From positions 1 through 14,805 of the forward strand of contig CANJPN010000098.1 of assembly GCA_947475855.1 (NCBI GenBank): DNA of 14,805 bases. The letters run 5' to 3'. This document shows, in pieces, positions 6,620 through 13,919 of this stretch (within the stretch, counting starts at the first letter, position 1; each line of letters begins with the position of its first letter). This DNA comes from Bradyrhizobiaceae bacterium (GTDB taxonomy: Bacteria > Pseudomonadota > Alphaproteobacteria > Rhizobiales > Hyphomicrobiaceae). The notes beneath the pieces are model-generated. The model was not told where the DNA came from. It did no database searches and worked only from the letters and a program-made list of their open reading frames with translations. The translations under genes and the position numbers were made by a program.

Positions 6620-7528
6620 TCATGCCGTCGGTTCGTCTTCGAAACGGATCAGCTCGACGCTGCCGTTCCAGCGGACCTGTCTCCCCACGCGGCTTTTCTC
6701 GCGTTCGTCGAACGCGGCCTTCAGCTCGGCCGGCGACTTCTTGTACCAGCTCAGCATCAGGGACTGGACGGAGCGGCCATTCTTGACGGCGGCTACTTGC
6801 ACGATGAAGTCGGTCAGGTGGTTGACCTCTTCGAGGGCGGGCTTCAGACAATGCTTGTTGAAGTCGGCGAAACGTTCGAGCTTGCCTTCCGGTACGCCCA
6901 GCAGGGCGCGGAATTCGTCGATGGAGAGCACCTCGTGCTGCTTCATGAGGCCGATCCGGCGCTCGACCATCTCGTAGAGACGGATCGAGTACTTGGATCG
7001 CAGCGCGTACATGATGTGGGACTTGATCGTGGCCCAGGCGCGGCTCTGGCTGATGACGGCCAGCAAGTCCGGCGGGAATGTGTAGTAGAAATAGCCGTCG
7101 TCCTTGTCCTCTTCCTTGTTGGTGCCCAACAAGTGAACCCGGAACGTAGCCATCTCACCTGTCGCAGGATCACGGGCGCGGATCTTGGCCCATGCGCCCA
7201 TCAGGCGGTCGAACGCATCGTGGAGCCGGTCATTGCTCTCGTGGGTGCCGCGCAGACTGGCCTTCAAGACCTTGTGGACCGGCTTCGTCTTGATGTCGTT
7301 CCAGGAATGGGCGAGCAGCTGATTATACAGAATAGTCTCGTTGCGATTGAGCGGCGTCAGCTCGATGATATCGACCAGCTCGCGTGGCTTGATGATGCGA
7401 CCCATGTTGGTCGGATCGAGCGGGTGGCCGGTCACCTTGATATCGGTCGCGCGAAGGGTGCTAGGCGGCTTGAGAGGCTCGTCGTCTTCGTATTCGGGGG
7501 CAGTGGTCGCAATCGTCCGTTTACTCAC
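6620..7528 (-). CDS. Rep_3-family plasmid replication initiator
   Basis: A 302-aa initiator of the Rep_3 (RepB/TrfA/RepE-like) superfamily, which binds iterons through two winged-helix domains, helps open the origin and loads the host helicase. The first winged helix spans about 55-150 (ELTPLNRNETILYNQLLAHS...). The second spans about 165-265 and carries the most typical stretch: LRSKYSIRLYEMVERR (176-191), LSIDEFRALLGV (201-212) and FNKHCLKPALEEVN (223-236). I chose GTG at 7528, which has a GGTGAT ribosome site. A GTG at 7576 would add 16 residues that run through iteron-like operator DNA. Iterons on both sides support the assignment. Rep probably represses its own promoter through the inverted copies upstream, as is usual in the family. 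Confidence 0.9.
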   Translation of the reverse strand: MSKRTIATTAPEYEDDEPLKPPSTLRATDIKVTGHPLDPTNMGRIIKPRELVDIIELTPLNRNETILYNQLLAHSWNDIKTKPVHKVLKASLRGTHESNDRLHDAFDRLMGAWAKIRARDPATGEMATFRVHLLGTNKEEDKDDGYFYYTFPPDLLAVISQSRAWATIKSHIMYALRSKYSIRLYEMVERRIGLMKQHEVLSIDEFRALLGVPEGKLERFADFNKHCLKPALEEVNHLTDFIVQVAAVKNGRSVQSLMLSWYKKSPAELKAAFDEREKSRVGRQVRWNGSVELIRFEDEPTA

Positions 7529-7546
7529 AATATCACCGTGCCGATG

Positions 7547-7676
7547 AAAAGTGAGACAGTCAATAGGTGAGTTCACATTGCCGGACTCTCACAATTGCCC
7601 GCCCAATTTCTCACTTTTCGAATCGCTGCGGGGCACGGACTCCATGGCGCGACTCCATCGTCGCCCAATTTCTCAC
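7547..7676 (-). promoter_or_regulatory. Rep operator region: two inverted iterons plus half-sites
   Basis: Two full iterons run in the opposite direction to the origin cluster. 7614-7599 reads GTGAGAAATTGGGCGG and 7676-7661 reads GTGAGAAATTGGGCGA, 62 bp apart. Nearer the rep start are half-sites: AAAAGTGAGA (7547-7556, +) facing TCTCAC (7587-7592). Inverted partial iterons at the rep promoter are the usual autorepression site for Rep dimers. I could not pick a convincing -35/-10 pair. Confidence 0.65.
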
Positions 7677-7749
7677 TTTTGGAGTTGCGCACAGCCCAGT
7701 TCAGGCGAGCCAGATCACAGACCAGGCTGCGGAGCACGAATGTTGTGAT

Positions 7750-7770
7750 TGTTATCAGTCGATGATAACA
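7750..7770 (+). promoter_or_regulatory. Perfect inverted repeat, operator of the TumE-like TA operon
   Basis: TGTTATCA-GTCGA-TGATAACA is a perfect 8-bp inverted repeat with a 5-bp spacer, ending eight bases before the toxin start codon. The right arm resembles a -10 box (GATAAC). Its position points to autorepression by the winged-helix antitoxin of the operon. The short leader suggests a very short or leaderless mRNA. Confidence 0.65.
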
Positions 7771-7777
7771 TAGGGGT

Positions 7778-8149
7778 GTGCCCAAAGCGAAAGACCATGC
7801 ACTCGACACACTGCTCGCTCTTGACGGGACGACGTTCTTCGCGGACCGGGACGGTATCTACCGGGTCCAGTTTGTCGTCAAACAGGTCGAACCCAGCCCC
7901 GAGAGGCCGCATGGTCTGAGCTATAGCCTGACGCTGCACGACGAGAAGGGTGCCCGCATCGTCGGGTTCGACAATGCGCACCCCGTGCCGGCACGGACCG
8001 GGCCATCGGGTCGCCAGAGGGTCGAGTACGACCACAAGCATCGGCTCCAGACGATCCGGCCATATGACTATTCCGACGCCGCAACACTGCTCTCGGACTT
8101 CTGGGAGCAGGTAGACGGCGTCTTACGAGAGAAAGGGATCATCCCATGA
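7778..8149 (+). CDS. TumE/DUF6516-like toxin of a toxin-antitoxin pair
   Basis: A 123-aa protein resembling the TumE (DUF6516) toxin family. Conserved-looking motifs are GFDNAH at 63-68, YDHKH at 84-88, and the closing segment YDYSDAATLLSDFWEQV at 96-112. These toxins are encoded upstream of, and overlapping, a winged-helix antitoxin, as here: the stop overlaps the next start as ATGA. The biochemical activity of the family is not clear to me and I assign none. The GTG at 7778 follows GGGG by a single base, a poor Shine-Dalgarno distance, so initiation may be leaderless or the start slightly different. The family call rests on remembered motifs and gene order. Confidence 0.65.
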   Translation: MPKAKDHALDTLLALDGTTFFADRDGIYRVQFVVKQVEPSPERPHGLSYSLTLHDEKGARIVGFDNAHPVPARTGPSGRQRVEYDHKHRLQTIRPYDYSDAATLLSDFWEQVDGVLREKGIIP

Positions 8150-8568
8150 AGACACTAAAGGTAGGCATCGCCAGTTACGAAGAATTCAAAGCCCGCACCA
8201 TGGCCATTGCGCGGGGGGAGTTGAAGCCGGCCCCGGATGATCCCAAGGTCTGGTTCACGTCGATCGAGAGTCTGGCCAAAGTTCTGTCGGATAAGAACCG
8301 CGAACTGCTGGCTCTGATTTCCGAGAGCAATCCCGCGTCCATGCAAGAGCTGGCCGAGAAGAGCGGGCGGGCCCTCTCCAATCTGTCCCGCACACTGAAG
8401 ACAATGGAGCGATATGGGCTCGTCCAGTTCGATAAGGGAGCGGGCCGCGCGCGTATGCCCAGAGTGATGTACACCGACATCGTTTTCGGCTTGCCGCTCC
8501 GGAGCCGACGCAGCCTTACGCGACAAGCCAAGCGCGCTCCCGCCAAGCGCGGAGTCGCGGTACGGTAG
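8146..8568 (+). CDS. Winged-helix antitoxin/repressor (HVO_A0114-like)
   Basis: A 140-aa MarR-like DNA-binding protein. Residues 48-96 form a winged helix-turn-helix (SDKNRELLALISESNPASMQ followed by ELAEKSGRALSNLSRTLKTM), and the wing follows at GLVQFDKG. The N-terminal 45 residues (VGIASYEEFKAR) match the arrangement of antitoxins paired with TumE-type toxins. The C-terminus is strongly basic (RRSLTRQAKRAPAKR). It overlaps the upstream toxin by ATGA, so translation is coupled. It is expected to neutralise that toxin and repress the operon through the inverted repeat at 7750-7770. A stand-alone MarR-type regulator is the alternative, but the operon structure argues against it. Confidence 0.7.
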   Translation: MKTLKVGIASYEEFKARTMAIARGELKPAPDDPKVWFTSIESLAKVLSDKNRELLALISESNPASMQELAEKSGRALSNLSRTLKTMERYGLVQFDKGAGRARMPRVMYTDIVFGLPLRSRRSLTRQAKRAPAKRGVAVR

Positions 8569-8571
8569 GTA

Positions 8572-8593
8572 GGGCAGGTGATCTCACCCGCCC
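8572..8593. terminator. Hairpin terminator between convergent genes
   Basis: GGGCAGGTG-ATCT-CACCCGCCC forms a 9-bp stem with one A-C mismatch. It is followed on the plus strand by a T-richer stretch (CTCTATTTGCTTT). It sits between two convergent stop codons at 8568 and 8608 and could serve both strands. Confidence 0.55.
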
Positions 8594-8607
8594 CGCTCTA
8601 TTTGCTT

Positions 8608-10425
8608 TCACTTCCCGTTGCGCTTCTGTGAATCGAACCAGGCCTTTTTTGCGTTCTCAAGGAAACCGCCGTAGCGCGGCTCTGCGCCGTATGCCGGCGC
8701 TTGACGAACCTGCCCGGCCGGTTGTTGCGAGGCACCCGAGTGCTGACCCTCGTATTTCATTTTGGTCACGATTCCTGATTTTATCACGCGGCGGACGTCC
8801 GTTTTGCCTGCCGGCACCGGTTGTTGGGCCGGTGGGTAGTCAGAACTGTCCCAGGAGTCGCCATCATCATACCGATCGGGCTCAGGCGTCTGATCGCCAA
8901 ACCATGCCGGTGCCTCATCCTTTTTCTGGCCCGTGTCTTGACCGGGGTGTGGCAGTTGATTGCCCCACGGATACGACGGCGCGGGAAGCCGGAAGACCGG
9001 TTGCGGAGGCGGCAGGCGATGACGCCCGTTCGTGCCGGCGCTCTCGGGGATACCGCCCTTGTCGTCGAGTGCCACGATATCGGCGTGCGACAGGACGCGG
9101 CGGTCCAGGAGCGCTTTGGCCAGAGCCTCCAGAAACTGCATGTTCTTCGCAATGGTGTCCTGGGCGCGTTGATAGGCCAGGTCGAGCATGCCCTTAACCT
9201 CCTTGGCCAGTGAGCCCTCCGCTGCCAAGGTCTGGTTGTGGAGGGCTGGCGCGTACCAGACAAGCCCGCGCAGCTGGGAGAAGCCCATTGTCATGACTGC
9301 GGTGCGGGCCAGCTTCGTCGCCTGTGCCAGGTCGGTTTCCTCCGTCGGGCCTCCCGAGATGCTGCTGGCATCGCCGAAGGTGATTTCCTCGGCGGCGCGT
9401 CCGGCCAGACAGACGCTCAGCTGGTTTTCGATCCGTGGCAGGGTCGCAGGCTCCAACGACGGCTTCAGATTCACGCGGCCGTAGGAGCTGCGTGAACTCA
9501 CGACGCTAGCCGTGATCTCGGACGAGACCGCGAGACGGTAGGCGACGAGCACGTGTCCCGCCTCATGCACGGCCGCGCGCAACTGGGCTTCTTCCGACGG
9601 TCGGCCGGATTGGGGATCGAGCACTGCCATGAAATCGGCCTCGGCCAGAGGCCGCCCTGCCTGACGGGCAAAGCCGCGCGCGCCGCGCACGAGTTTCTGC
9701 ACGTCCGCGCCGGACATGCCGGCGCAGAGCAGCGCGATCCGCGGAACGGGATCTGGCCAGTCGCCATCGCAGAGTGTGCGGAGTTCGTCCTTGGTCAGGT
9801 GGTATTCGAGGATACCTTCCAGATCCTTCACCGACGGCAGCGCGACCGCGATCATGTGGTCCATCCGGCCGGAGCGGACGAGGGCGCTATCGAGCAAATC
9901 GGGGTGGTTGCAAGCGCCCACCACGATCACGCCCTCGACGTCGACAAGGCGGTCGAACTCCTTCAGGATGCTGTTTGTGATCTGATTGTAATAGTTGTCG
10001 TGGTGCCCGCCGCTCCCACGTTTCGGGATCGAGTCCAACTCGTCGATGAAAAAGATGCAGGGGGCTTTCGCGATCGCGTCAGTGAACGCCGCGTGGATGG
10101 CCGCTATGGTCGATCCCAGATGGCCGCCATCGGCGCCCTGCCACGCGCCGTACGAGGTGGCCACCAGAGGCAGGTCGCACGTCGCGGCCAGAGCCTTTGC
10201 GAAGGTGGTCTTGCCGGTGCCGGGCGGTCCGTGGAGGACGCAACCCGGATCGATATCCTTCCAGCTGATCGCCTTGTTTTTATAGAGCGCAACGTCGCGT
10301 GCGACGCCCTCGCCCCATTGGCGGGCTTCGTCCATGCCGGCGAGCTGGTTGAGCAATGGTCCTTTTTTCGGCATCGGTAGTAACAAGTCCAACGGGCTCG
10401 GTGCTTTCTTGGCGGTGCTGTCCAT
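8608..10425 (-). CDS. Soluble FtsH-like AAA+ zinc protease (ATPase-competent paralogue)
   Basis: A 605-aa protein combining an FtsH-type AAA+ module with an M41 metallopeptidase module. Walker A GPPGTGKT is at 66-73 and Walker B FFIDELDS at 125-132 (Asp128, Glu129). The arginine-finger segment RSGRMDH is at 184-190 and a pore-loop-like AWQGADG at 94-100. Zinc ligands are HEAGH at 287-291 and Asp365 in EETDLAQAT. LAGRAAEEITFGD at 340-352 is typical of FtsH. Unlike canonical FtsH there is no N-terminal transmembrane segment, so it should be cytosolic. After about residue 455 comes a Pro/Gln/Asp-rich disordered tail ending in a basic helix (GGFLENAKKAWFDSQKR). All catalytic residues are present. 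It lies 111 bp downstream of a paralogue with a decayed ATPase, probably in the same transcript. The substrate is unknown. Confidence 0.85.
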   Translation of the reverse strand: MDSTAKKAPSPLDLLLPMPKKGPLLNQLAGMDEARQWGEGVARDVALYKNKAISWKDIDPGCVLHGPPGTGKTTFAKALAATCDLPLVATSYGAWQGADGGHLGSTIAAIHAAFTDAIAKAPCIFFIDELDSIPKRGSGGHHDNYYNQITNSILKEFDRLVDVEGVIVVGACNHPDLLDSALVRSGRMDHMIAVALPSVKDLEGILEYHLTKDELRTLCDGDWPDPVPRIALLCAGMSGADVQKLVRGARGFARQAGRPLAEADFMAVLDPQSGRPSEEAQLRAAVHEAGHVLVAYRLAVSSEITASVVSSRSSYGRVNLKPSLEPATLPRIENQLSVCLAGRAAEEITFGDASSISGGPTEETDLAQATKLARTAVMTMGFSQLRGLVWYAPALHNQTLAAEGSLAKEVKGMLDLAYQRAQDTIAKNMQFLEALAKALLDRRVLSHADIVALDDKGGIPESAGTNGRHRLPPPQPVFRLPAPSYPWGNQLPHPGQDTGQKKDEAPAWFGDQTPEPDRYDDGDSWDSSDYPPAQQPVPAGKTDVRRVIKSGIVTKMKYEGQHSGASQQPAGQVRQAPAYGAEPRYGGFLENAKKAWFDSQKRNGK

Positions 10426-10503
10426 GACGGTGTCTCTCGGAAATTTTGCCGGTCCCCATTCCGGGTGAGCGGCGTCGATGGATGTCTGATCGGATCGGGG
10501 AAG

Positions 10504-10521
10504 CGGCCTGTCAGCAGGCCG
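10504..10521. terminator. Intergenic hairpin between the two FtsH-like genes
   Basis: CGGCCTG-TCAG-CAGGCCG is a perfect 7-bp stem with a 4-nt loop, 16 bp beyond the stop codon of the upstream paralogue. In the direction of the genes (minus) no T-run follows, so it may attenuate or process the transcript rather than end it. On the plus strand a TTTTT lies eight bases past the stem. Confidence 0.35.
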
Positions 10522-10536
10522 TCTCGCCTTTTTGCG

Positions 10537-12141
10537 TTACTGGTCGGCGCCTCTGCGGATCAGCCGATTGAGAAAGCGCTTCACGGTTGGCGTGTCGGCC
10601 TGCTCATCCGCTATCCCAGGCGGGTGTGCCGCGCGAGGCTGGCCCTGGCTGCCGGTTTCGCCTTGATGCACCTCGACCGTCCTCGGCAGTTTTTCGGGGC
10701 CGATCTCTCTGACCTGCTGGATCAGGATCGGTCTCTGCTTGCTCGCACGATCGAACGCCGCATCGAGATGCCGCCTGAACTCTGCCTTGCCTACGGCCGG
10801 CGTCGAGCCGCGCGATCTCTGCAACGCCGTCAGATCGGCGTAGCTCAGGGCACGGGCATCGATCAACGTCTGGGCCACCGCGAACAAGTGATCGAGATCG
10901 GATTCGATCTGCTGTTTTGCGTAGGCATGGGCGGCTTCAAGGATCGCCGTGATCTCCGTCGACGTTTCCGCATCGTGGTTCTGTCGGGCCGACGGCACAG
11001 GCTGCCATGCGAGCGGGTTTTGCTGCGAGAAGCCGAACCTGTTCACGGCGTCACGCCCGAGTGCGGTCGCTTTCGCGAGATCGCTGTCACTCGTTCTGCC
11101 GCCCGAGAGGGCGCTCGCCTCGCCGAACACGATCTCCTCGGCGGCGCGACCGGCGAGAAGGATGGCGATCAGTTCGAGCGTCATCGTGAGTGTGACGGAG
11201 CCGGTGACCGCGTCCGGATCGACGCGATCGACGAGAGTGCTATGCGGCACCACGCTCGCGACGATGTCCGGCAGCAGCTTGAGACGGACAGCCACCACGG
11301 CGTGACCGGCCTCGTGCACCACGCGCCTCAACTGCGGTTCGCGGGAAAGCCGCTTCGATGCCGGATCGACGGCTTCGACCCAGTGCTCCCGCGAGAGAGG
11401 TTGTCCCGAGCGACGCGCTATGCCGCGTGCCGTCCGGAGGTTTTCGGCGACATCGCGACCGGACAAGCCGGCGCACAAGGCGGCGATCGTGGATAGTCCA
11501 TGATGCCCAGAGCGATCATCGTTCGCGAGGCCGGCACGCTCCTCCGGCGTCAGGTGAAAGGCGATGATGGCCTCCAACTCTTTCTGGGAGGGCAGCGGCA
11601 CCGGAAACAGCCGGTGGATGCGACCCGACCGGAATAGCTCATGCTCGGGGAGCAGACGATGATTTGCGGCCCCGACCAGGACAAAGCCCTTTGATTCGCG
11701 CGTATGGCCATCGAACAGATTGAGATAGGCGCGTGTGTTCCGGATAAAGGATTCGGTCCCGTCGCCGTTGTCGCAAGAAAGCAGGTTGTCGATGCGGTCA
11801 ATGAAGCAGATCGACGGTGCGTTTTTGAGCGCCAGAGCGTAGAGCTTCTGCAATCCTTCCGGTGAAGAGATCACCTGTCGCAGATCGCGACAGACCGGGA
11901 GGTTCGCAGAGACCAGTGGCACGCCGCACGTGGCGGCCAGGGCTCTGGCAAACAGGGCTTTGCCGGTGCCGGACGGTCCATAAAGGATGCAGGATGATGA
12001 GAGGTGTTCCCAGGCAAGGCGACCGGAACGATAGAGATCCATATCGTGGGCCAGGGCCTCGCCCCAGAGGCGAGCCTCGGCCATACCGGAGAGATCGGAG
12101 AGAAGCGGTTCTGTAGGGTTGGTAACGTCGTCTATGAACAT
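10537..12141 (-). CDS. Soluble FtsH-like protein with degenerate ATPase and intact M41 site
   Basis: A 534-aa paralogue of the next gene, colinear through the AAA+ and M41 modules; for example both carry QLR..VHEAGH and LAGRAAEEI.FG. The ATPase site is altered. Walker A reads GPSGTGKA at 55-62, with the nucleotide-contacting Thr replaced by Ala62. Walker B reads CFIDRID at 112-118, with the catalytic Glu replaced by Arg116. The aromatic-Gly pore loop is absent. The arginine-finger segment RSGRIHR at 171-177 is kept. The protease site looks complete: HEAGH at 276-280 and Asp354 in SDSDLAKAT. There is no transmembrane segment. It is probably unable to hydrolyse ATP itself and may form mixed rings with the intact paralogue, supplying arginine fingers and protease sites; that is inference. 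The ribosome site before ATG 12141 is weak. Confidence 0.82.
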   Translation of the reverse strand: MFIDDVTNPTEPLLSDLSGMAEARLWGEALAHDMDLYRSGRLAWEHLSSSCILYGPSGTGKALFARALAATCGVPLVSANLPVCRDLRQVISSPEGLQKLYALALKNAPSICFIDRIDNLLSCDNGDGTESFIRNTRAYLNLFDGHTRESKGFVLVGAANHRLLPEHELFRSGRIHRLFPVPLPSQKELEAIIAFHLTPEERAGLANDDRSGHHGLSTIAALCAGLSGRDVAENLRTARGIARRSGQPLSREHWVEAVDPASKRLSREPQLRRVVHEAGHAVVAVRLKLLPDIVASVVPHSTLVDRVDPDAVTGSVTLTMTLELIAILLAGRAAEEIVFGEASALSGGRTSDSDLAKATALGRDAVNRFGFSQQNPLAWQPVPSARQNHDAETSTEITAILEAAHAYAKQQIESDLDHLFAVAQTLIDARALSYADLTALQRSRGSTPAVGKAEFRRHLDAAFDRASKQRPILIQQVREIGPEKLPRTVEVHQGETGSQGQPRAAHPPGIADEQADTPTVKRFLNRLIRRGADQ

Positions 12142-12194
12142 TGCCGTGAACTTTCGATGTGGCCCGCCCTTCGGTTCCGAAGAGCGGGGCCGAG

Positions 12195-12461
12195 TCAGCT
12201 GCAGTCTTGATCAGAGCGGGTCACTGGGGTGACAGGCCGGGCCTTGGGGCGCTCGGCGAACCAGGTCTCGATATCCGAGAGCTTCCAGCCCACGCGGTTA
12301 GCTCCCAGCCGCAGGCGGCTCGGGAATTTTCCGGCGCGTTCGAGCCGATAAATGTGCTGGGCGGTGTAGGTGGTCAGCTCGCAGACCTTGTCGATCGTGA
12401 GGACACGAAGATGGGCGAAGGGGTCGGCGATGGAGCAGACAACTGCCGTGACGGGATACAT
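12195..12461 (-). CDS. AlpA-like helix-turn-helix regulator
   Basis: An 88-aa DNA-binding protein of the AlpA/excisionase-like (MerR-type HTH) group. The domain covers about residues 20-70: LTIDKVCELTTYTAQHIYRL is the recognition-helix part, and RLGANRVGWKLSDIETWFAER is the wing and closing helix with the characteristic W...SDIE.W pattern. The ATG at 12461 has AAGGAG six bases upstream; the frame is open further upstream but without a comparable ribosome site. Members of this family activate or repress integrase genes on islands (AlpA in the cryptic prophage CP4-57) or act as excisionases. Here no integrase is present. The gene lies 53 bp upstream of the FtsH-like pair on the same strand and may regulate it. 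Confidence 0.75.
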   Translation of the reverse strand: MYPVTAVVCSIADPFAHLRVLTIDKVCELTTYTAQHIYRLERAGKFPSRLRLGANRVGWKLSDIETWFAERPKARPVTPVTRSDQDCS

Positions 12462-12620
12462 AGCGATCTCCTTCACGCGCCGTGGCTGGCGCATGTGTTG
12501 AACTTTCGGGTTTGCGTTGGGGTGGCGTTACCGCCGGCTAACCGGCCTTCCCGGGCCAGTTGATCGGAAATATAGGCTGCATGAAGGTTTCGCCAAGAGC
12601 GAACTTCTGCAGTGGCGCGA

Positions 12621-13187
12621 TTAATTTTTCTGGCGACGTATCCGCGAGTCGATGGCGTAGCCGAGCTTGCGCAGGAATTCCATTGGATATTCAGCGGTTA
12701 GCCGCTCGATCACGTCGTCGATGCGCTCGCTTTGCGAGGGCAGTATTTTGATGATGTCATCGTCGGGGTGGCGCGCCAGCCACACCGAAAGTGCCCTGTA
12801 CAGATCCTCGTCGAGATGCGCGAGGTCTTTGCGTGCGAGGCCCTTGCCGAGCCAGTGGGCATAAACACGGCGAATGAATTGGGGGGCGTTCTCCCGCCGG
12901 TTCAGATCGCGCTTGGCCCAGAATTCCGGAGCCTGCTCCGGGAGTGGCTCCGTGGGCATCAGAATATTGGGGGTGATCGAGAGCAAGGTTTTCAGGACCG
13001 CTCTCGTCTCCTCGGGCGTCAGATCATAGCTTGATTTGGCATCACGAACGGCACGCTTCACATAGTCGACGGCAGCGGTGACACGGGGCGACTGTTCCCC
13101 ATCGTCAGGCTTGGGCTGGTCGGCACCATGCCCGTCGGGAGCCTGTGCTGTGGTGTCAGGTGCGGGCGTTGAGCGCTTCTTGGGCAT
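12621..13187 (-). CDS. Hypothetical protein, 188 aa
   Basis: I do not recognise this protein. The first 35 residues are polar, rich in Pro, Asp and Lys, and probably disordered. The rest looks globular and helical, with conserved-looking stretches such as YDLTPEETRAVLKTLLSI, FWAKRDLNRRENAPQFIRRV and EYPMEFLRKLGYAIDSRIRR. No signal peptide or membrane segment is visible. I chose ATG 13187, which has GGAG five bases upstream. The frame is open up to 13352, but that extension looks non-coding, and a different, coding-looking frame overlaps it. It is followed after about 160 bp by the AlpA-like gene on the same strand, so it may be the first gene of that transcription unit. Confidence 0.65.
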   Translation of the reverse strand: MPKKRSTPAPDTTAQAPDGHGADQPKPDDGEQSPRVTAAVDYVKRAVRDAKSSYDLTPEETRAVLKTLLSITPNILMPTEPLPEQAPEFWAKRDLNRRENAPQFIRRVYAHWLGKGLARKDLAHLDEDLYRALSVWLARHPDDDIIKILPSQSERIDDVIERLTAEYPMEFLRKLGYAIDSRIRRQKN

Positions 13188-13302
13188 ACAAGCTCCGCAT
13201 GTGAGAGCAGACGACTTCGTGAAGGACGATGTAGGCGCGCGCTTCATGATTTTCCAGGTCGCCGGTCCCTGTTCCCGCAGGCGACGCCGAAGCTGACCTG
13301 CG
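13156..13302 (-). pseudogene. Possible small gene or remnant overlapping the start of the 188-aa gene
   Basis: In a second minus-strand frame about 34 codons ending in TGA at 13156 read like conserved protein (DLENHEARAYIVLHEVV, then CSHMRSLYAQEALNART). The frame is open from a stop at 13303 but has no ATG or GTG start before the internal methionine. It overlaps the first codons of the 188-aa gene. It could be a gene tail, a frameshifted N-terminus or chance. Confidence 0.25.
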
Positions 13303-13350
13303 CTAATCTCGTGGCCGGATGGCGGTACGGCATGAACCCGGGCAGCGCAC

Positions 13351-13740
13351 ATGAAGCGATTTCAGGACATCTGGGCCGAGCAGAGCGAGGCGGCACGGGG
13401 CATCATGGAGGCGCATGGCCCGCTCGCGGCTCTCGACTACCTCGTCGGCGAGAAGCTGATGACCTACGTGGCGACGGCGGAAGATCATCCCGAGTTTGCG
13501 CGGGAGTTGCCGAAGTTTGTTGCCGCCATCCGCGAGATCTTCGGGACCGACGCCATCAAGGCTTATGTCAGTCACCTGGAGAAGATCTACCGCGAGGGCG
13601 AGGAGGCCGCGCGAGAGGCGGCAGAGAGCGGCAGCGAAGACGCCGAGCTGTTCGACGGCCCCGAGGAATGGATCAAGGAAGGGGAACGTCTGGCGCGGCT
13701 CAAGGAACTGCTGACAACGGAGCGATTAGGCACAGCGTGA
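13351..13740 (+). CDS. Small acidic hypothetical protein, 129 aa
   Basis: I recognise no domain. The protein is helical and acidic: an N-terminal MKRFQDIWAEQSEAARGI, a central YLVGEKLMTYVATAEDHPEF and ARELPKFVAAIREIFGT, then a charged Glu/Ala-rich segment (about 80-105) and a basic closing helix (EGERLARLKELLTTER). No membrane segment, signal peptide or metal motif was seen. The frame has coding-like GC-rich third positions throughout. The ATG at 13351 is the first methionine of the conserved-looking part; its ribosome site is weak. It is divergent from the 188-aa gene, and its stop lies about 180 bp from the tRNA-Pro 3' end, where an integrase gene would often be found in an island. Confidence 0.6.
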   Translation: MKRFQDIWAEQSEAARGIMEAHGPLAALDYLVGEKLMTYVATAEDHPEFARELPKFVAAIREIFGTDAIKAYVSHLEKIYREGEEAAREAAESGSEDAELFDGPEEWIKEGERLARLKELLTTERLGTA

Positions 13741-13796
13741 GAGCCAGGAGCTGGATCGCAACGATCGCTCAGTGGCGATGCCAGATCGACAGTCCT

Positions 13797-13874
13797 TGTG
13801 GACCCCGACGACAAATTGATCACATGCCTGAACCTGACTGCGCCCGGTGTTTTGGGTCCACAGTGGGTCCACAG
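13797..13874. repeat. GGGTCCACA repeats beside the tRNA 3' end
   Basis: TGGGTCCACAG occurs twice in exact tandem (13853-13863 and 13864-13874). An inverted copy of the core, TGTGGACCC, lies at 13797-13805. They sit 46-123 bp from the tRNA-Pro 3' end. Short direct and inverted repeats at this distance are where tyrosine integrases have arm-type sites, so they may be attachment-site arms of an integrated element. No integrase is present to test this. Confidence 0.4.
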
Positions 13875-13919
13875 CAATTTGATGGTTGTTCGATGAAGGC
13901 TTTAAGTTGTTGATTTCAT

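Noticed and set aside
9553..10380. A 275-codon plus-strand open frame opposite the intact FtsH-like gene
   Set aside because: Antisense shadow of the AAA+ domain; no start signals and no domain features.
10465..11496. A 343-codon plus-strand open frame opposite the degenerate FtsH-like gene
   Set aside because: Antisense shadow; Arg-rich composition typical of reversed GC-rich coding DNA.
12533..12546. Hairpin GCCGG-CTAA-CCGGC between the AlpA-like gene and the 188-aa gene
   Set aside because: Short stem with no T-run on either strand; not enough to call a terminator.
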